From Lacinutrix algicola (lineage in GTDB: Bacteria; Bacteroidota; Bacteroidia; Flavobacteriales; Flavobacteriaceae): 64,000 nt of DNA. Positions 54,833-63,269 of the stretch are shown in pieces; the stretch's first letter is position 1; every line of letters begins with the position of its first letter. The translations under genes and the position numbers were made by a program. The stretch is taken from NCBI RefSeq assembly GCF_001418085.1, contig NZ_LIQH01000044.1, forward strand, positions 1 through 64,000, written 5' to 3'. The notes beneath the pieces are model-generated. The model had not been told where the DNA came from. It was given only the letters and a program-made list of their open reading frames with translations, and did not search any database.

Positions 54833-55204
54833 TTAAGGCTTTATACTTAGCTTTTTTTTTAGTTCATTAACTGATTTATAGCCAAGATCTTCAGCAGCTA
54901 CTTCCAGATAACAATCCTGGACCATAGCATCGAGATCCTTTTTAAGTAGTAGTTTTTTAAGTTGTTCAACCTCTTTTTGAAGTGCTTTAATTCTAGATAT
55001 TTCGTCTTTTGTTTCCACTTTTACTCTGGTGTTCATTAAGTCTTTACGATTATACTTTTTAATCCACACATTTACTGTTGTAGGTGCAATAGAGTAGAGT
55101 TTACAAAGTTCACTCTTTGTGTGTTTTCCGATTGTAAGTTCGGCTAAGATTTTTAATTTAAAAGGTTCACTGTAACGTCTAATTACTTTGTCATTTCTAT
55201 ACAT
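54833..55204 (-). CDS. IS3-family orfA (copy 7)
   Basis: Identical to copy 2; A9 run intact. Confidence 0.92.
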   Translation of the reverse strand: MYRNDKVIRRYSEPFKLKILAELTIGKHTKSELCKLYSIAPTTVNVWIKKYNRKDLMNTRVKVETKDEISRIKALQKEVEQLKKLLLKKDLDAMVQDCYLEVAAEDLGYKSVNELKKKLSIKP

Positions 55205-55254
55205 AATGTTTAAAATTATGTAGCCTTATTTCAGGACGGGTCATTATAGTGTAC

Positions 55255-55379
55255 AACGGTTTTGTGTATGAATAGTTGCGGTTTTGTATGCGAGGATTTT
55301 CCGAAGGAAAATCAGACGTAACAAAAATGCAACGACCTTTGGTTAAGCACTAATTTAGCAATTTTTTATACACGGTGTT
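55255..55379 (-). repeat. attC-like site 55 (class A1)
   Basis: GTT arm GTTGTAAAAC pairs 10/10 with 55908. Confidence 0.89.
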
Positions 55380-55887
55380 GTAAAACGTTTTTTAATTTCG
55401 GTTTCCATTTTTTCAATTCCGCTAACATTTCATTTTTAGTATTTTCCAAATGTTTCTTATCAACGTTTAATTTATCTAACGAATCGTAATATTCAACAAA
55501 AAGTCCGTAAATATTTTCAAATCCGACGCTATCATAACAAAATTTATCCGATTCTGAGTAAAAGTCATAGCAAGAAAATGCATTACTTTTAATTTCAGAA
55601 ACTCCTTTTATAATATCTTTTTTATCGTCCAGTATTTCGTCCATTATTCCGCTTGAATAGAGTAGTCCTGCTTCTCTTTTTGCTGGAATTTCAATATTCA
55701 ATTCTTCTATTGTCCATTTTAGATATTTTCTCAATTCAGATATTTCGTCAGTTCTTTTCATTGCTGCTAAAATTCCAAGATATTTTGAATCATAACCATC
55801 TAAAAGTCCTGCAATTGCAAGTTCAGGATATTCCATTTCAGAGAGATATCCGCAAACGTATTTTCCTAAATATTGATTGAAGTTCAT
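55366..55887 (-). CDS. Soluble cassette protein of unknown function
   Basis: 173 residues from MNFNQYLGKYVCGYLSEMEYPELAIAGLLDGYDSKYLGILAAMKR; the ATG at 55944 lies in the attC-like site and is rejected. Helical, acidic, no signal peptide; not recognised. The tail VLQHRV is encoded by the attC-like site. Single-gene cassette. Confidence 0.68.
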   Translation of the reverse strand: MNFNQYLGKYVCGYLSEMEYPELAIAGLLDGYDSKYLGILAAMKRTDEISELRKYLKWTIEELNIEIPAKREAGLLYSSGIMDEILDDKKDIIKGVSEIKSNAFSCYDFYSESDKFCYDSVGFENIYGLFVEYYDSLDKLNVDKKHLENTKNEMLAELKKWKPKLKNVLQHRV

Positions 55888-55907
55888 TGGTTTCGCAAAT
55901 GTTTTAC

Positions 55908-56030
55908 AACGGTTATGTATATGGTTTGTTGCGTGGTTAAGCAACTAATTTAGTAAATAAAAACTGACTAGAAAATCTGAAGGGATTTTCGTAAACAAGT
56001 AAAAACTAGCAATAAATTATATACTATGTT
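55908..56030 (-). repeat. attC-like site 56 (class B)
   Basis: Ends TATACTATGTT. GTT arm GTTGTAACAC, partner at 56777 (9/10). Confidence 0.87.
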
Positions 56031-56039
56031 GTAACACGT

Positions 56040-56741
56040 TTAATATTCAGGGCAATAATTAATTGGAGAATTAAAGCCTTCCTCTATTCCAATTTTATCA
56101 GTATCATATTTAAAACAGCTTAAATATTCTCCTCCTTCAATTCCAACACTCCAATCTTTAAATAAACCATATGATGCTCCAATTCCTTCATAAAAATATT
56201 GATTATTGCTTAATTTATACCTTGTAATATATTTACTGCCAATTTCTATTGAATCAATTTCAGTAACCGTTTCATCATTTCCATTCCATCTATAATTTAA
56301 AATGTCTCCAAGATTAATATTAAAATCTGCATATAATTCTTCTGTATTTTGATTACGAAAGATGTTATAAACCAAATCAGAATCTTGTCGCATAGCACTA
56401 ATATATTTTAAATCATTAAATGTTGATATAAATTGATTAGAGCCTCCAGAAAAAGGTTGATTAAAAATTGAGTCTAGTTGTTTATAGTACATTTTTTTAT
56501 ATTGTAATCCATTAATAAGAGTATCTCCTTCATAAAAGTATAATAAGTACCTTCTTGTGGTTTCAATAGTAGCTGTAGCTCCATTTAGCCATTCTGAACT
56601 GCCATTTTGATACCATTTATTTAATTCGGAAACCATTTCTATAGGTTCATCTACAATAATTTGATTAGTAGATTGGGTAGTATTATCACTACTACAATTC
56701 ATTAGAGAAATAGTTAAAAATAATAGAATAATTTTTTTCAT
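56040..56741 (-). CDS. Cassette lipoprotein related to flavobacterial secreted repeat proteins
   Basis: 233 residues, MKKIILLFLTISLMNCSSDN with lipobox MNC. Mature part has the pattern WYQNGSSEW, FYEGDTLINGLQYKKMYYKQLDS, YADFNINLGDILNYRWNGNDETV and GIGASYGLF...GEYLSCF, common in short Bacteroidota exported proteins of unknown role (often with T9SS tails, absent here). Single-gene cassette with a normal 5' gap. Confidence 0.72.
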   Translation of the reverse strand: MKKIILLFLTISLMNCSSDNTTQSTNQIIVDEPIEMVSELNKWYQNGSSEWLNGATATIETTRRYLLYFYEGDTLINGLQYKKMYYKQLDSIFNQPFSGGSNQFISTFNDLKYISAMRQDSDLVYNIFRNQNTEELYADFNINLGDILNYRWNGNDETVTEIDSIEIGSKYITRYKLSNNQYFYEGIGASYGLFKDWSVGIEGGEYLSCFKYDTDKIGIEEGFNSPINYCPEY

Positions 56742-56776
56742 GATTTTAATTTATGTTTTGTGTTAAAATGTTTTAC

Positions 56777-56903
56777 AACGTTTATGTATATGGAAAGTTG
56801 CGTGCTTGTGTGCGAGGATTTTCCGAAGGAAAATCAGAAGCTAGCAAACAAAGCAACTGACATTGGTTTAGGATAAAACTAGCAATTTTTTATATACGGT
56901 GTT
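56777..56903 (-). repeat. attC-like site 57 (class A1)
   Basis: GTT arm GTTGCCATTT, partner at 57366 (9/10). Confidence 0.88.
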
Positions 56904-57053
56904 GCCATTTCGTTGTTTTTTTTCTTAAAATTTTTGGACAGTTGTCAAATTTTTTTTGCGTTTCGCTAATAAGTCCGCCGCAACAGTTGCGTATTGCTTT
57001 GGTCAGTCAGATGTTTTTTGAGTTTTTGTTCCGCAACTTGCTCAAATCCGATT

Positions 57054-57329
57054 TCAAAAGAAACTTCCGATTGTAATGATAGAACAAATAGCTAATAATA
57101 AAACGCTAATTATTATTAAGGAATTCTTTTGATTTTTTATTAAATAATTTATTCCGATGACTAAAAATACAATTTGTGCAATAAGAAATGGTATTGTCAA
57201 CATTTCTCTAAAAACTCCAATTAATACAAAATCTATTTTATAAAAGTTAATCAGCCCAATCAGTATAAAGTAAGATACAATTGCAAAATTCACAATTATC
57301 AAGTTTCTATTTGTTATTAATTTGTTCAT
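57054..57329 (-). CDS. Small three-helix membrane protein
   Basis: 91 residues with three helices (LIIVNFAIVSYFILIGLINFY, MLTIPFLIAQIVFLVIGINYLI, SLIIISVLLLAICSIITIGSFF). About 150 bp of gene-free sequence precedes the site and contains GCAACAGTTGCG-type blocks like the gene-free cassettes. Unknown function; member of the GTTGCCATT core lineage. Confidence 0.66.
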   Translation of the reverse strand: MNKLITNRNLIIVNFAIVSYFILIGLINFYKIDFVLIGVFREMLTIPFLIAQIVFLVIGINYLIKNQKNSLIIISVLLLAICSIITIGSFF

Positions 57330-57365
57330 TTTTTTCGAGTTTGAGTGCGTTCCGCAATGAATGGC

Positions 57366-57490
57366 AACGTTTTTGTATAAGCTTAGTTGCGTCGTTTAAG
57401 CAGTGAATTTACTAAATAAAGCACGAACGGCGAAATTCCGAAGGAATTTCCCAAGTGAGCTATAAATAGCAATTAAGTTTATACTGTGTT
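57366..57490 (-). repeat. attC-like site 58 (class B)
   Basis: GTT arm GTTGGCATTT, partner at 57955 (9/10). Confidence 0.88.
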
Positions 57491-57641
57491 GGCATTTCGT
57501 TGTTTTTATTCAGCTTAATTCGTTTTTTTATTTTTCGTGGATTTGAGTAAATTCGGATATTTATTTATTCCGCAAACTTTTTCAATTCCGATTGAGTTTG
57601 TAATTCCGAAACTTGCTAAATTCAGAATACTGTTCGATTTT

Positions 57642-57920
57642 TTATTCGTTTTGTTCTTCGATATTTTCTGTTTTACTATATTTAGTATGTTCTATTTTCT
57701 TTTTTTCCAAAATAGCATAAAATTTTCGTGGCGAGATTTTCAAGTCTCTTGTTATTTCGCTCACTTTTTTCTTTCCTTTTTTATAAAGTCTTAAATTCTC
57801 GGTTACTTTTTTATTAAAATAAAAGTCTTTTAATTTTTCAAGAACTTGTAATTCAGTCAAATTTGATTCACTTGCGTATTCTTCAATCTCTGATTTGACT
57901 TTCGATAAATTATTTGTCAT
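57642..57920 (-). CDS. Small protein with C-terminal helix-turn-helix-like segment
   Basis: 92 residues from MTNNLSKVKSEIEEYASESN; the longer start at 57992 lies in the attC-like site and is rejected. Highly charged; KKVSEITRDLKISPRKFYAILEKKKIEH looks like a helix-turn-helix. Could be a small DNA-binding regulator. About 150 bp without gene between site and stop codon. Confidence 0.6.
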   Translation of the reverse strand: MTNNLSKVKSEIEEYASESNLTELQVLEKLKDFYFNKKVTENLRLYKKGKKKVSEITRDLKISPRKFYAILEKKKIEHTKYSKTENIEEQNE

Positions 57921-57954
57921 TTGTTCTTTTTTAGGTTTCACGTCAATGAATGCC

Positions 57955-58080
57955 AACGTTGTTGTATATGATTTGTTGCGTGTTTCAAGCAACTAATTTA
58001 GTAAATAATTACCGACCAAGAAAGTCCGCGAGGACTTTCGTAAGTAGGCGAGAAGCCAGCAATAAATTATATACGGTGTT
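57955..58080 (-). repeat. attC-like site 59 (class B)
   Basis: GTT arm GTTGTGGTTA, partner at 60092 GTTGTGTGTA (8/10), across IS copy 8. Confidence 0.87.
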
Positions 58081-58084
58081 GTGG

Positions 58085-58768
58085 TTAGTTTTTTCTTTCC
58101 ACTTTCAAATATTTCATTTCCTTTTTACATTTTGTTTGAAAATCAGATTCAAGTTTTAAATAATATTTATTTTTAATAACTTTTGATTCTAATGTTGTCC
58201 AACCTTCAATTCCAATTACATATTGTTTCTTTGTTTTTAAATCCGTTAATGCAATTTCCTCTTCTCCATAATAATTTGAATATGAAATAGCTGTTTCTCC
58301 TTGAGAAGTTAAAGGTTTTCCCATAGTTGAAAAAGTGTGTCCATTTTTCAAATCAATCGATAGAAATCCCCAACCTTCAAATTCAGAAATCTCAATTAGT
58401 GCATTTCCACAATAAGTTCCTTTAAATTCGTAATTAGAATATCCTTTCTCCTCTAATAAATATTTACACGCTTTTAATTCAGGTTTTTTTATTCCAATTC
58501 CAATATTTGGGTTTGCTGAAAATGTATAACAAGAATCTTTAAGTTTAAAAATTCTTGGATATTTTTTAGATAGTTCAAATTCTGACTTTGGCTTAAAATC
58601 AATAAATTTTTCTGAAATTCTAACAATTTTTTCATATTCCGATTTGTCAATAAGTTCCGAATTTCCTTCGAGGATATTCGACAAGTTTCGTATTTCAAAA
58701 TCACAATCTTGACTCCAAGAAATTTGGACAATAGTAAATAAAAATATTAAAATTAGCTTTATTTTCAT
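58085..58768 (-). CDS. Exported cassette protein of unknown function
   Basis: 227 residues, signal peptide MKIKLILIFLFTIVQISWSQ. Mature part starts CDFEIRNLSNILEGN, has several Cys (DSCYTFS, LKACKYLLEEKGYSNYEF, YCGNALIEI) and a beta-rich C-terminus (EGWGFLSIDLKNGHTFSTMG). Ends close to the GTT of its site. IS copy 8 lies 12 bp upstream of the ATG. Confidence 0.7.
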   Translation of the reverse strand: MKIKLILIFLFTIVQISWSQDCDFEIRNLSNILEGNSELIDKSEYEKIVRISEKFIDFKPKSEFELSKKYPRIFKLKDSCYTFSANPNIGIGIKKPELKACKYLLEEKGYSNYEFKGTYCGNALIEISEFEGWGFLSIDLKNGHTFSTMGKPLTSQGETAISYSNYYGEEEIALTDLKTKKQYVIGIEGWTTLESKVIKNKYYLKLESDFQTKCKKEMKYLKVERKN

Positions 58769-58818
58769 TGGTCTGTTAAATGTCTTGTCCTGAAATATGG
58801 CTACAGGTTAAAATTGAA

Positions 58819-59634
58819 TTAAGCTGATAATTTATATACCATATTAGGTGTTTTATAATCTAAAGATAAATGTAATCTTACTTCATTGTATAAATTAATT
58901 GCATTTTTTGCAGCTCTCTTAGCGTGACTCACGTTATCAAAGGTTTGGTCTAAATAAAATTCATCTTTTAAAATTCCATTTACACGTTCAGCCATTGCAT
59001 TTTCGTAACAATGATTTTCTTCTGTCATACTAATATCTATCTTTTTTCTTTTGAGTATTTGTGTGTATACATTGCTACAATATTGTATTCCTCTGTCCGA
59101 ATGATGAATAAGTTGTTTAAAGCTTTTAGCTTGATAAATGGCTTTATTTAGGGCTCTCACACATCCTTTAAGTTCCAAGCTATCACTAATATCATAACCA
59201 ACTATTTTCCTTGAATGCATATCTGTTATTAAAGCGAGGTAACAAAAGCCCTTTATGGTTCTAATGTATGTGATATCAGATACCCAAACTTGGTTAGCTC
59301 TAGTAACTTCTAAGTCTTTTATGATGTTATTATATTTGTAAAAACGATGATAAGAGTTCGTAGTTCTAGCACTGGTTTTCCTTCTAAGTGTCAGCATTTG
59401 ATGTTTTCTAAGCACATTAAATAAAGTATCTCTACCAACTTTAATATTGGCTTTATTAAAATCTGCATTTAATGATTTTACAAGTTTTCTCACGCCTTCT
59501 CTAGGAAGGGATTTGCGTCTTTTTCTAACGATATTAATAATCTGTAGTTCTAGGTTTAAACGCTTATCAGCTCTGTTTTTATGCTTGTAATAAGCATTGC
59601 GTTTAAGTCCAAAACAATGGGTTATAGTTGTCAA
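58819..59634 (-). CDS. IS3-family transposase orfB (copy 8)
   Basis: 271 residues with two changes from copy 2 (RKHQML for RKNQML, AKSFKQL for AKSIKQL); catalytic residues kept. Confidence 0.92.
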   Translation of the reverse strand: MTTITHCFGLKRNAYYKHKNRADKRLNLELQIINIVRKRRKSLPREGVRKLVKSLNADFNKANIKVGRDTLFNVLRKHQMLTLRRKTSARTTNSYHRFYKYNNIIKDLEVTRANQVWVSDITYIRTIKGFCYLALITDMHSRKIVGYDISDSLELKGCVRALNKAIYQAKSFKQLIHHSDRGIQYCSNVYTQILKRKKIDISMTEENHCYENAMAERVNGILKDEFYLDQTFDNVSHAKRAAKNAINLYNEVRLHLSLDYKTPNMVYKLSA

Positions 59635-59669
59635 AGAAGCAAATCCCTTAGATTTCTTTTTTGCTTTAA

Positions 59670-60041
59670 TTAAGGCTTTATACTTAGCTTTTTTTTTAGT
59701 TCATTAACTGATTTATATCCAAGATCTTCAGCAGCTACTTCCAGATAACAATCCTGTACCATAGCATCGAGATCCTTTTTAAGTAGTAGTTTTTTAAGTT
59801 GTTCAACCTCTTTTTGAAGTGCTTTAATTCTAGATATTTCGTCTTTTGTTTCCACTTTTACTCTGGTGTTCATTAAGTCTTTACGATTGTACTTTTTAAT
59901 CCACACATTAACTGTTGTAGGTGCAATAGAGTAGAGTTTACAAAGTTCACTCTTTGTGTGTTTCCCAATTGTAAGTTCGGCTAAAATTTTTAATTTAAAA
60001 GGTTCACTGTAACGTCTAATTACTTTGTCATTTCTATACAT
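59670..60041 (-). CDS. IS3-family orfA (copy 8)
   Basis: 123 residues, same protein as in copy 2 in spite of silent base changes, evidence for past selection on the protein. Confidence 0.92.
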   Translation of the reverse strand: MYRNDKVIRRYSEPFKLKILAELTIGKHTKSELCKLYSIAPTTVNVWIKKYNRKDLMNTRVKVETKDEISRIKALQKEVEQLKKLLLKKDLDAMVQDCYLEVAAEDLGYKSVNELKKKLSIKP

Positions 60042-60091
60042 AATGTTTAAAATTATGTAGCCTTATTTCAGGACGGGTCAAGCTTACACAC

Positions 60092-60216
60092 AACGTTTAT
60101 GTATATGGAAAGTTGCGTGTTTGTGCGCGAGGATTTTCCGAAGGAAAATCAGACGTAACAAACGTGCAACGACCTTTAAGTTTAGCCAAAACCAGCAATT
60201 TTTTATATACTGTGTT
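60092..60216 (-). repeat. attC-like site 60 (class A1)
   Basis: GTT arm GTTGGCAACA pairs 10/10 with 60760. Confidence 0.88.
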
Positions 60217-60233
60217 GGCAACAGTTTTTATTC

Positions 60234-60743
60234 TTAATCTCCTTTTCCTACAGGAACTATAACAAAAGCCCATTCAGCATCATCAGGAACTTTATATTCG
60301 TCTAAAAATTTTCCTCCAAGACCACTAACTTGAGATTGTTTATCCTCAATTTCAAGTCCATAAGTTTCTCCAAACATAAATTTCACACCATTTTCTAATT
60401 TAAGTGTATCAATGTCTTTTAAGTTAAAAACTCGGAACTCATTCGGTTTTATTTTTAGGTTTTCAATAATTCCGATTTCGTCAGAAGTTTCATTGTAAAT
60501 AAACACTTTGTATAGTTTTCCAGTTTTATTGTATTCGGCAGGAATTATAGAAACTTCATTTCCTTTTTCGGTGAAAACGTTTCCATTCGAATCAGTCCAT
60601 TTTTCCTCTTTTTCAGATTCAGTTTTTTGTTCCGATTCCGCAGACTTTTCATTCATATTTTCTGATGTTTTCTTTTCAGTTTCTTTTTGTCCGCAAGCAG
60701 ATAATGTCAAAAAAATTATAAAAATTTGAATGTATTTCGTCAT
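60234..60743 (-). CDS. Cassette lipoprotein of unknown function
   Basis: 169 residues, MTKYIQIFIIFLTLSACGQK with lipobox LSAC, followed by a 35-residue Glu/Lys/Ser linker and a beta domain (GKLYKVFIYNETSDEIGIIENLKIKPNEFRVFNL). C-terminal VPDDAEWAFVIVPVGKGD. A tethered small beta-protein; function unknown. Single-gene cassette. Confidence 0.7.
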   Translation of the reverse strand: MTKYIQIFIIFLTLSACGQKETEKKTSENMNEKSAESEQKTESEKEEKWTDSNGNVFTEKGNEVSIIPAEYNKTGKLYKVFIYNETSDEIGIIENLKIKPNEFRVFNLKDIDTLKLENGVKFMFGETYGLEIEDKQSQVSGLGGKFLDEYKVPDDAEWAFVIVPVGKGD

Positions 60744-60759
60744 TTCTTAAATTGTTGCC

Positions 60760-60948
60760 AACGCTTGAGCTATTGTTAGTGCGGGAATAGAAAGTCAGCG
60801 GACTTTCGGTTTAGCACTTAGGCAAAGCATTTTGTTTGTTTTTATTTTTTTCAGTCCAAAGACAAATCAAAATGATTTGACGGACTTAGTAAAAATACAC
60901 AAAACTTTTAGATATACACAAATGCCCGCATTAATTATAGGTATTGTT
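60760..60948 (-). repeat. attC-like site 61 (class D, long)
   Basis: 189 bp, related to site 34 (AGTGCGGGAATAGAAAGTCAGC start, CAAATCAAAATGATTTG hairpin). GTT arm GTTACAAACA pairs 10/10 with 61361. Confidence 0.82.
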
Positions 60949-61360
60949 ACAAACAGTGTTTTGTATCTCATCCAGCGAATTTCCTTTCGGTTGCGTTAGC
61001 ATCTTTTTCAAGGGAATTATATTCTGCAAATTTCCATTCGCGTTTTGTTCTGTCAATTCTTTCTTTTTCAAATTCCACAAACAGTTTTTTTTTCGGTAAA
61101 AGACCTATTCACGTTTTGTTCGGTCAAATTGAGAAATCGTATTATTATTCCTTATTCCTTATTCCTTATTTCAAATTCAAAGAATAGTTCAGGATTTCAG
61201 AGAATACTTAGGTTCTGTTCTGTCAAAGTCAATTACTCAAAATTATAAAAGAATAGAGGTGGAGAGAAGTCAGATAATATTTTCTGTTTTATTTTGACAA
61301 AATGAAGTTTGAGTTTTGTGTTAAAAGACAATTTTAAAACCTAATTCCTTCATTGTTTGT
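60949..61360. other. Gene-free cassette, unique (family 4)
   Basis: 412 bp with no convincing minus-strand ORF. Contains ATTCCTTATTCCTTATTCC (three tandem units near 61146) and three GTTTTGTTCTGTCAA-like words near 61045, 61115 and 61210. Its ends match perfectly, so it is a complete cassette without a protein gene. Confidence 0.65.
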
Positions 61361-61485
61361 AACGTGTTTGTGTATGATTTCGTTGCGTGTTTGAGCAACT
61401 AAATTAACAAAAGAAAACTTACCAGAGGAAATTCCGAAGGAATTTCCAAGCAGGCTAGAACTAGCAATGAATTATACACGTTGTT
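61361..61485 (-). repeat. attC-like site 62 (class B/E)
   Basis: Centre AAATTCC/GGAATTT. GTT arm GTTGTGCATA pairs 10/10 with 63270 across IS copy 9. Confidence 0.86.
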
Positions 61486-61493
61486 GTGCATAG

Positions 61494-61946
61494 TTATTCT
61501 ATTTCAATGGTTTTTATATTCAGTTCAAATGATTTTACAATTCCATCATCTTCGATTAGTTTTATTTCAATGTTTTCCCAATTTAAGTGCTTGGTTATTT
61601 CTATTTCCTTTCCATTCTTGTTGATGACAATAGTTACTGGAAAAGTTTCTCTTTTACTTTTGAAATAATCCATTAATTTTTTTGAATTTTCAAACACAGA
61701 ACCCAGAGGAGAAATAATTTTTTTATTTATTTCATTTCCATTGAGTTCAACAATAACAAATGATTTTTCCGAATCCTCTTTTTCAAAATTGTACAGGTGT
61801 TCTATAGTAGGAAGCTTTATTTTTTCAACTTTAGAAGATTCCGATTCTATTTTTCCAACATATTTTATTATGTATATTCCGCAAGCTTGTCCAAAAGAAT
61901 ATTGAATTGTAAGACTTAAAATTAACAGTATAAATATTCTTTTCAT
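61494..61946 (-). CDS. Exported cassette protein of unknown function
   Basis: 150 residues, signal peptide MKRIFILLILSLTIQYSFGQ. Mature part ACGIYIIKYVGKIESESSKVEKIKLPTIEHLYNF then FVIVELNGNEINKKIISPLGSV; beta-rich, no family recognised. IS copy 9 sits 13 bp upstream of its ATG. Confidence 0.68.
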   Translation of the reverse strand: MKRIFILLILSLTIQYSFGQACGIYIIKYVGKIESESSKVEKIKLPTIEHLYNFEKEDSEKSFVIVELNGNEINKKIISPLGSVFENSKKLMDYFKSKRETFPVTIVINKNGKEIEITKHLNWENIEIKLIEDDGIVKSFELNIKTIEIE

Positions 61947-61997
61947 TCGTATTCTTTAATGTCTTGTCCTGAAATATGGCTACAGGTTAAAATTGAA

Positions 61998-62812
61998 TTA
62001 AGCTGATAATTTATATACCATATTAGGTGTTTTATAATCTAAAGATAAATGTAATCTTACTTCATTGTATAAATTAATCGCATTTTTTGCAGCTCTCTTA
62101 GCGTGACTCACGTTATCAAAGGTCTGGTCTAAATAAAATTCATCTTTTAAAATTCCATTTACACGTTCTGCCATTGCATTTTCGTAACAATGATTTTCTT
62201 CGGTCATACTAATATCTATCTTTTTTCTTTTGAGTATTTGTGTGTATACATTGCTACAATACTGTATTCCTCTGTCCGAATGATGAATAAGTTGTTTAAT
62301 GCTTTTAGCTTGATAAATGGCCTTATTTAGCGCTCTCACACATCCTTTAAGTTCCAAGCTATCACTAATATCATAACCAACTATTTTCCTGGAATGCATA
62401 TCTGTTATTAAAGCCAGGTAGCAAAACCCTTTATGGTTCTAATGTATGTGATATCAGATACCCAAACTTGGTTAGCTCTAGTAACTTCTAAGTCTTTTAT
62501 GATGTTATTATATTTATAAAAACGATGATAAGAGTTCGTAGTTCTAGCACTGGTTTTCCTTCTAAGTGTCAGCATTTGATTTTTTCTAAGCACATTAAAT
62601 AAAGTATCTCTACCAACTTTAATATTGGCTTTATTAAAATCTGCATTTAATGATTTTACAAGTTTTCTCACGCCTTCTCTAGGAAGGGATTTGCGTCTTT
62701 TTCTAACGATATTAATAATCTGTAGTTCTAGGTTTAAACGCTTATCAGCTCTGTTTTTATGCTTGTAATAAGCATTACGTTTAAGTCCAAAACAATGGGT
62801 TATAGTTGTCAA
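61998..62812 (-). pseudogene. IS3-family orfB, frameshifted (copy 9)
   Basis: One A is lost at about 62426 (GCAAAACCC versus GCAAAAACCC), splitting the ORF between the first and second catalytic Asp. Confidence 0.88.
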
Positions 62813-62847
62813 AGTAGCAAATCCCTTAGATATCTTTTTGGCTTTAC

Positions 62848-63219
62848 TTAAGGCTTTATACTTAGCTTTTTTTTTAGTTCATTAACTGATTTATAGCCAA
62901 GATCTTCAGCAGCTACTTCCAGATAACAATCCTGGACCATAGCATCGAGATCCTTTTTAAGTAGTAGTTTTTTAAGTTGTTCAACCTCTTTTTGAAGTGC
63001 TTTAATTCTAGATATTTCGTCTTTTGTTTCCACTTTTACTCTGGTGTTCATTAAGTCTTTACGATTATACTTTTTAATCCACACATTTACTGTTGTAGGT
63101 GCAATAGAGTAGAGTTTACAAAGTTCACTCTTTGTGTGTTTTCCGATTGTAAGTTCGGCTAAGATTTTTAATTTAAAAGGTTCACTGTAACGTCTAATTA
63201 CTTTGTCATTTCTATACAT
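62848..63219 (-). CDS. IS3-family orfA (copy 9)
   Basis: Identical to copy 2; A9 run intact. Confidence 0.92.
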   Translation of the reverse strand: MYRNDKVIRRYSEPFKLKILAELTIGKHTKSELCKLYSIAPTTVNVWIKKYNRKDLMNTRVKVETKDEISRIKALQKEVEQLKKLLLKKDLDAMVQDCYLEVAAEDLGYKSVNELKKKLSIKP

Positions 63220-63269
63220 AATGTTTAAAATTATGTAGCCTTATTTCAGGACGGGTCATAATTATGCAC

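Larger units (their letters stand above)
53944..55243 (-). mobile_element. IS3-family element, copy 7
   Basis: 1300 bp, both ORFs intact. Flanks AAA and TTA, no duplication; cassette ends pair only 7/10, so this copy is probably recombinant. 11 nt to the AAC at 55255. Confidence 0.95.
58781..60080 (-). mobile_element. IS3-family element, copy 8 (older variant)
   Basis: 1300 bp, both ORFs open but with several base changes relative to the other intact copies, some shared with decayed copy 1 (for example TTTGGTCTAAATAAAAT and TTCTGTCATAC). It is an earlier subtype. Flanks AAA and AGC, no duplication. 11 nt to the AAC at 60092. Confidence 0.94.
61960..63258 (-). mobile_element. IS3-family element, copy 9
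   Basis: 1299 bp with one base missing in orfB. Target duplication TAA on both sides and cassette ends pairing 10/10: clean insertion. 11 nt to the AAC at 63270. Confidence 0.95.
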
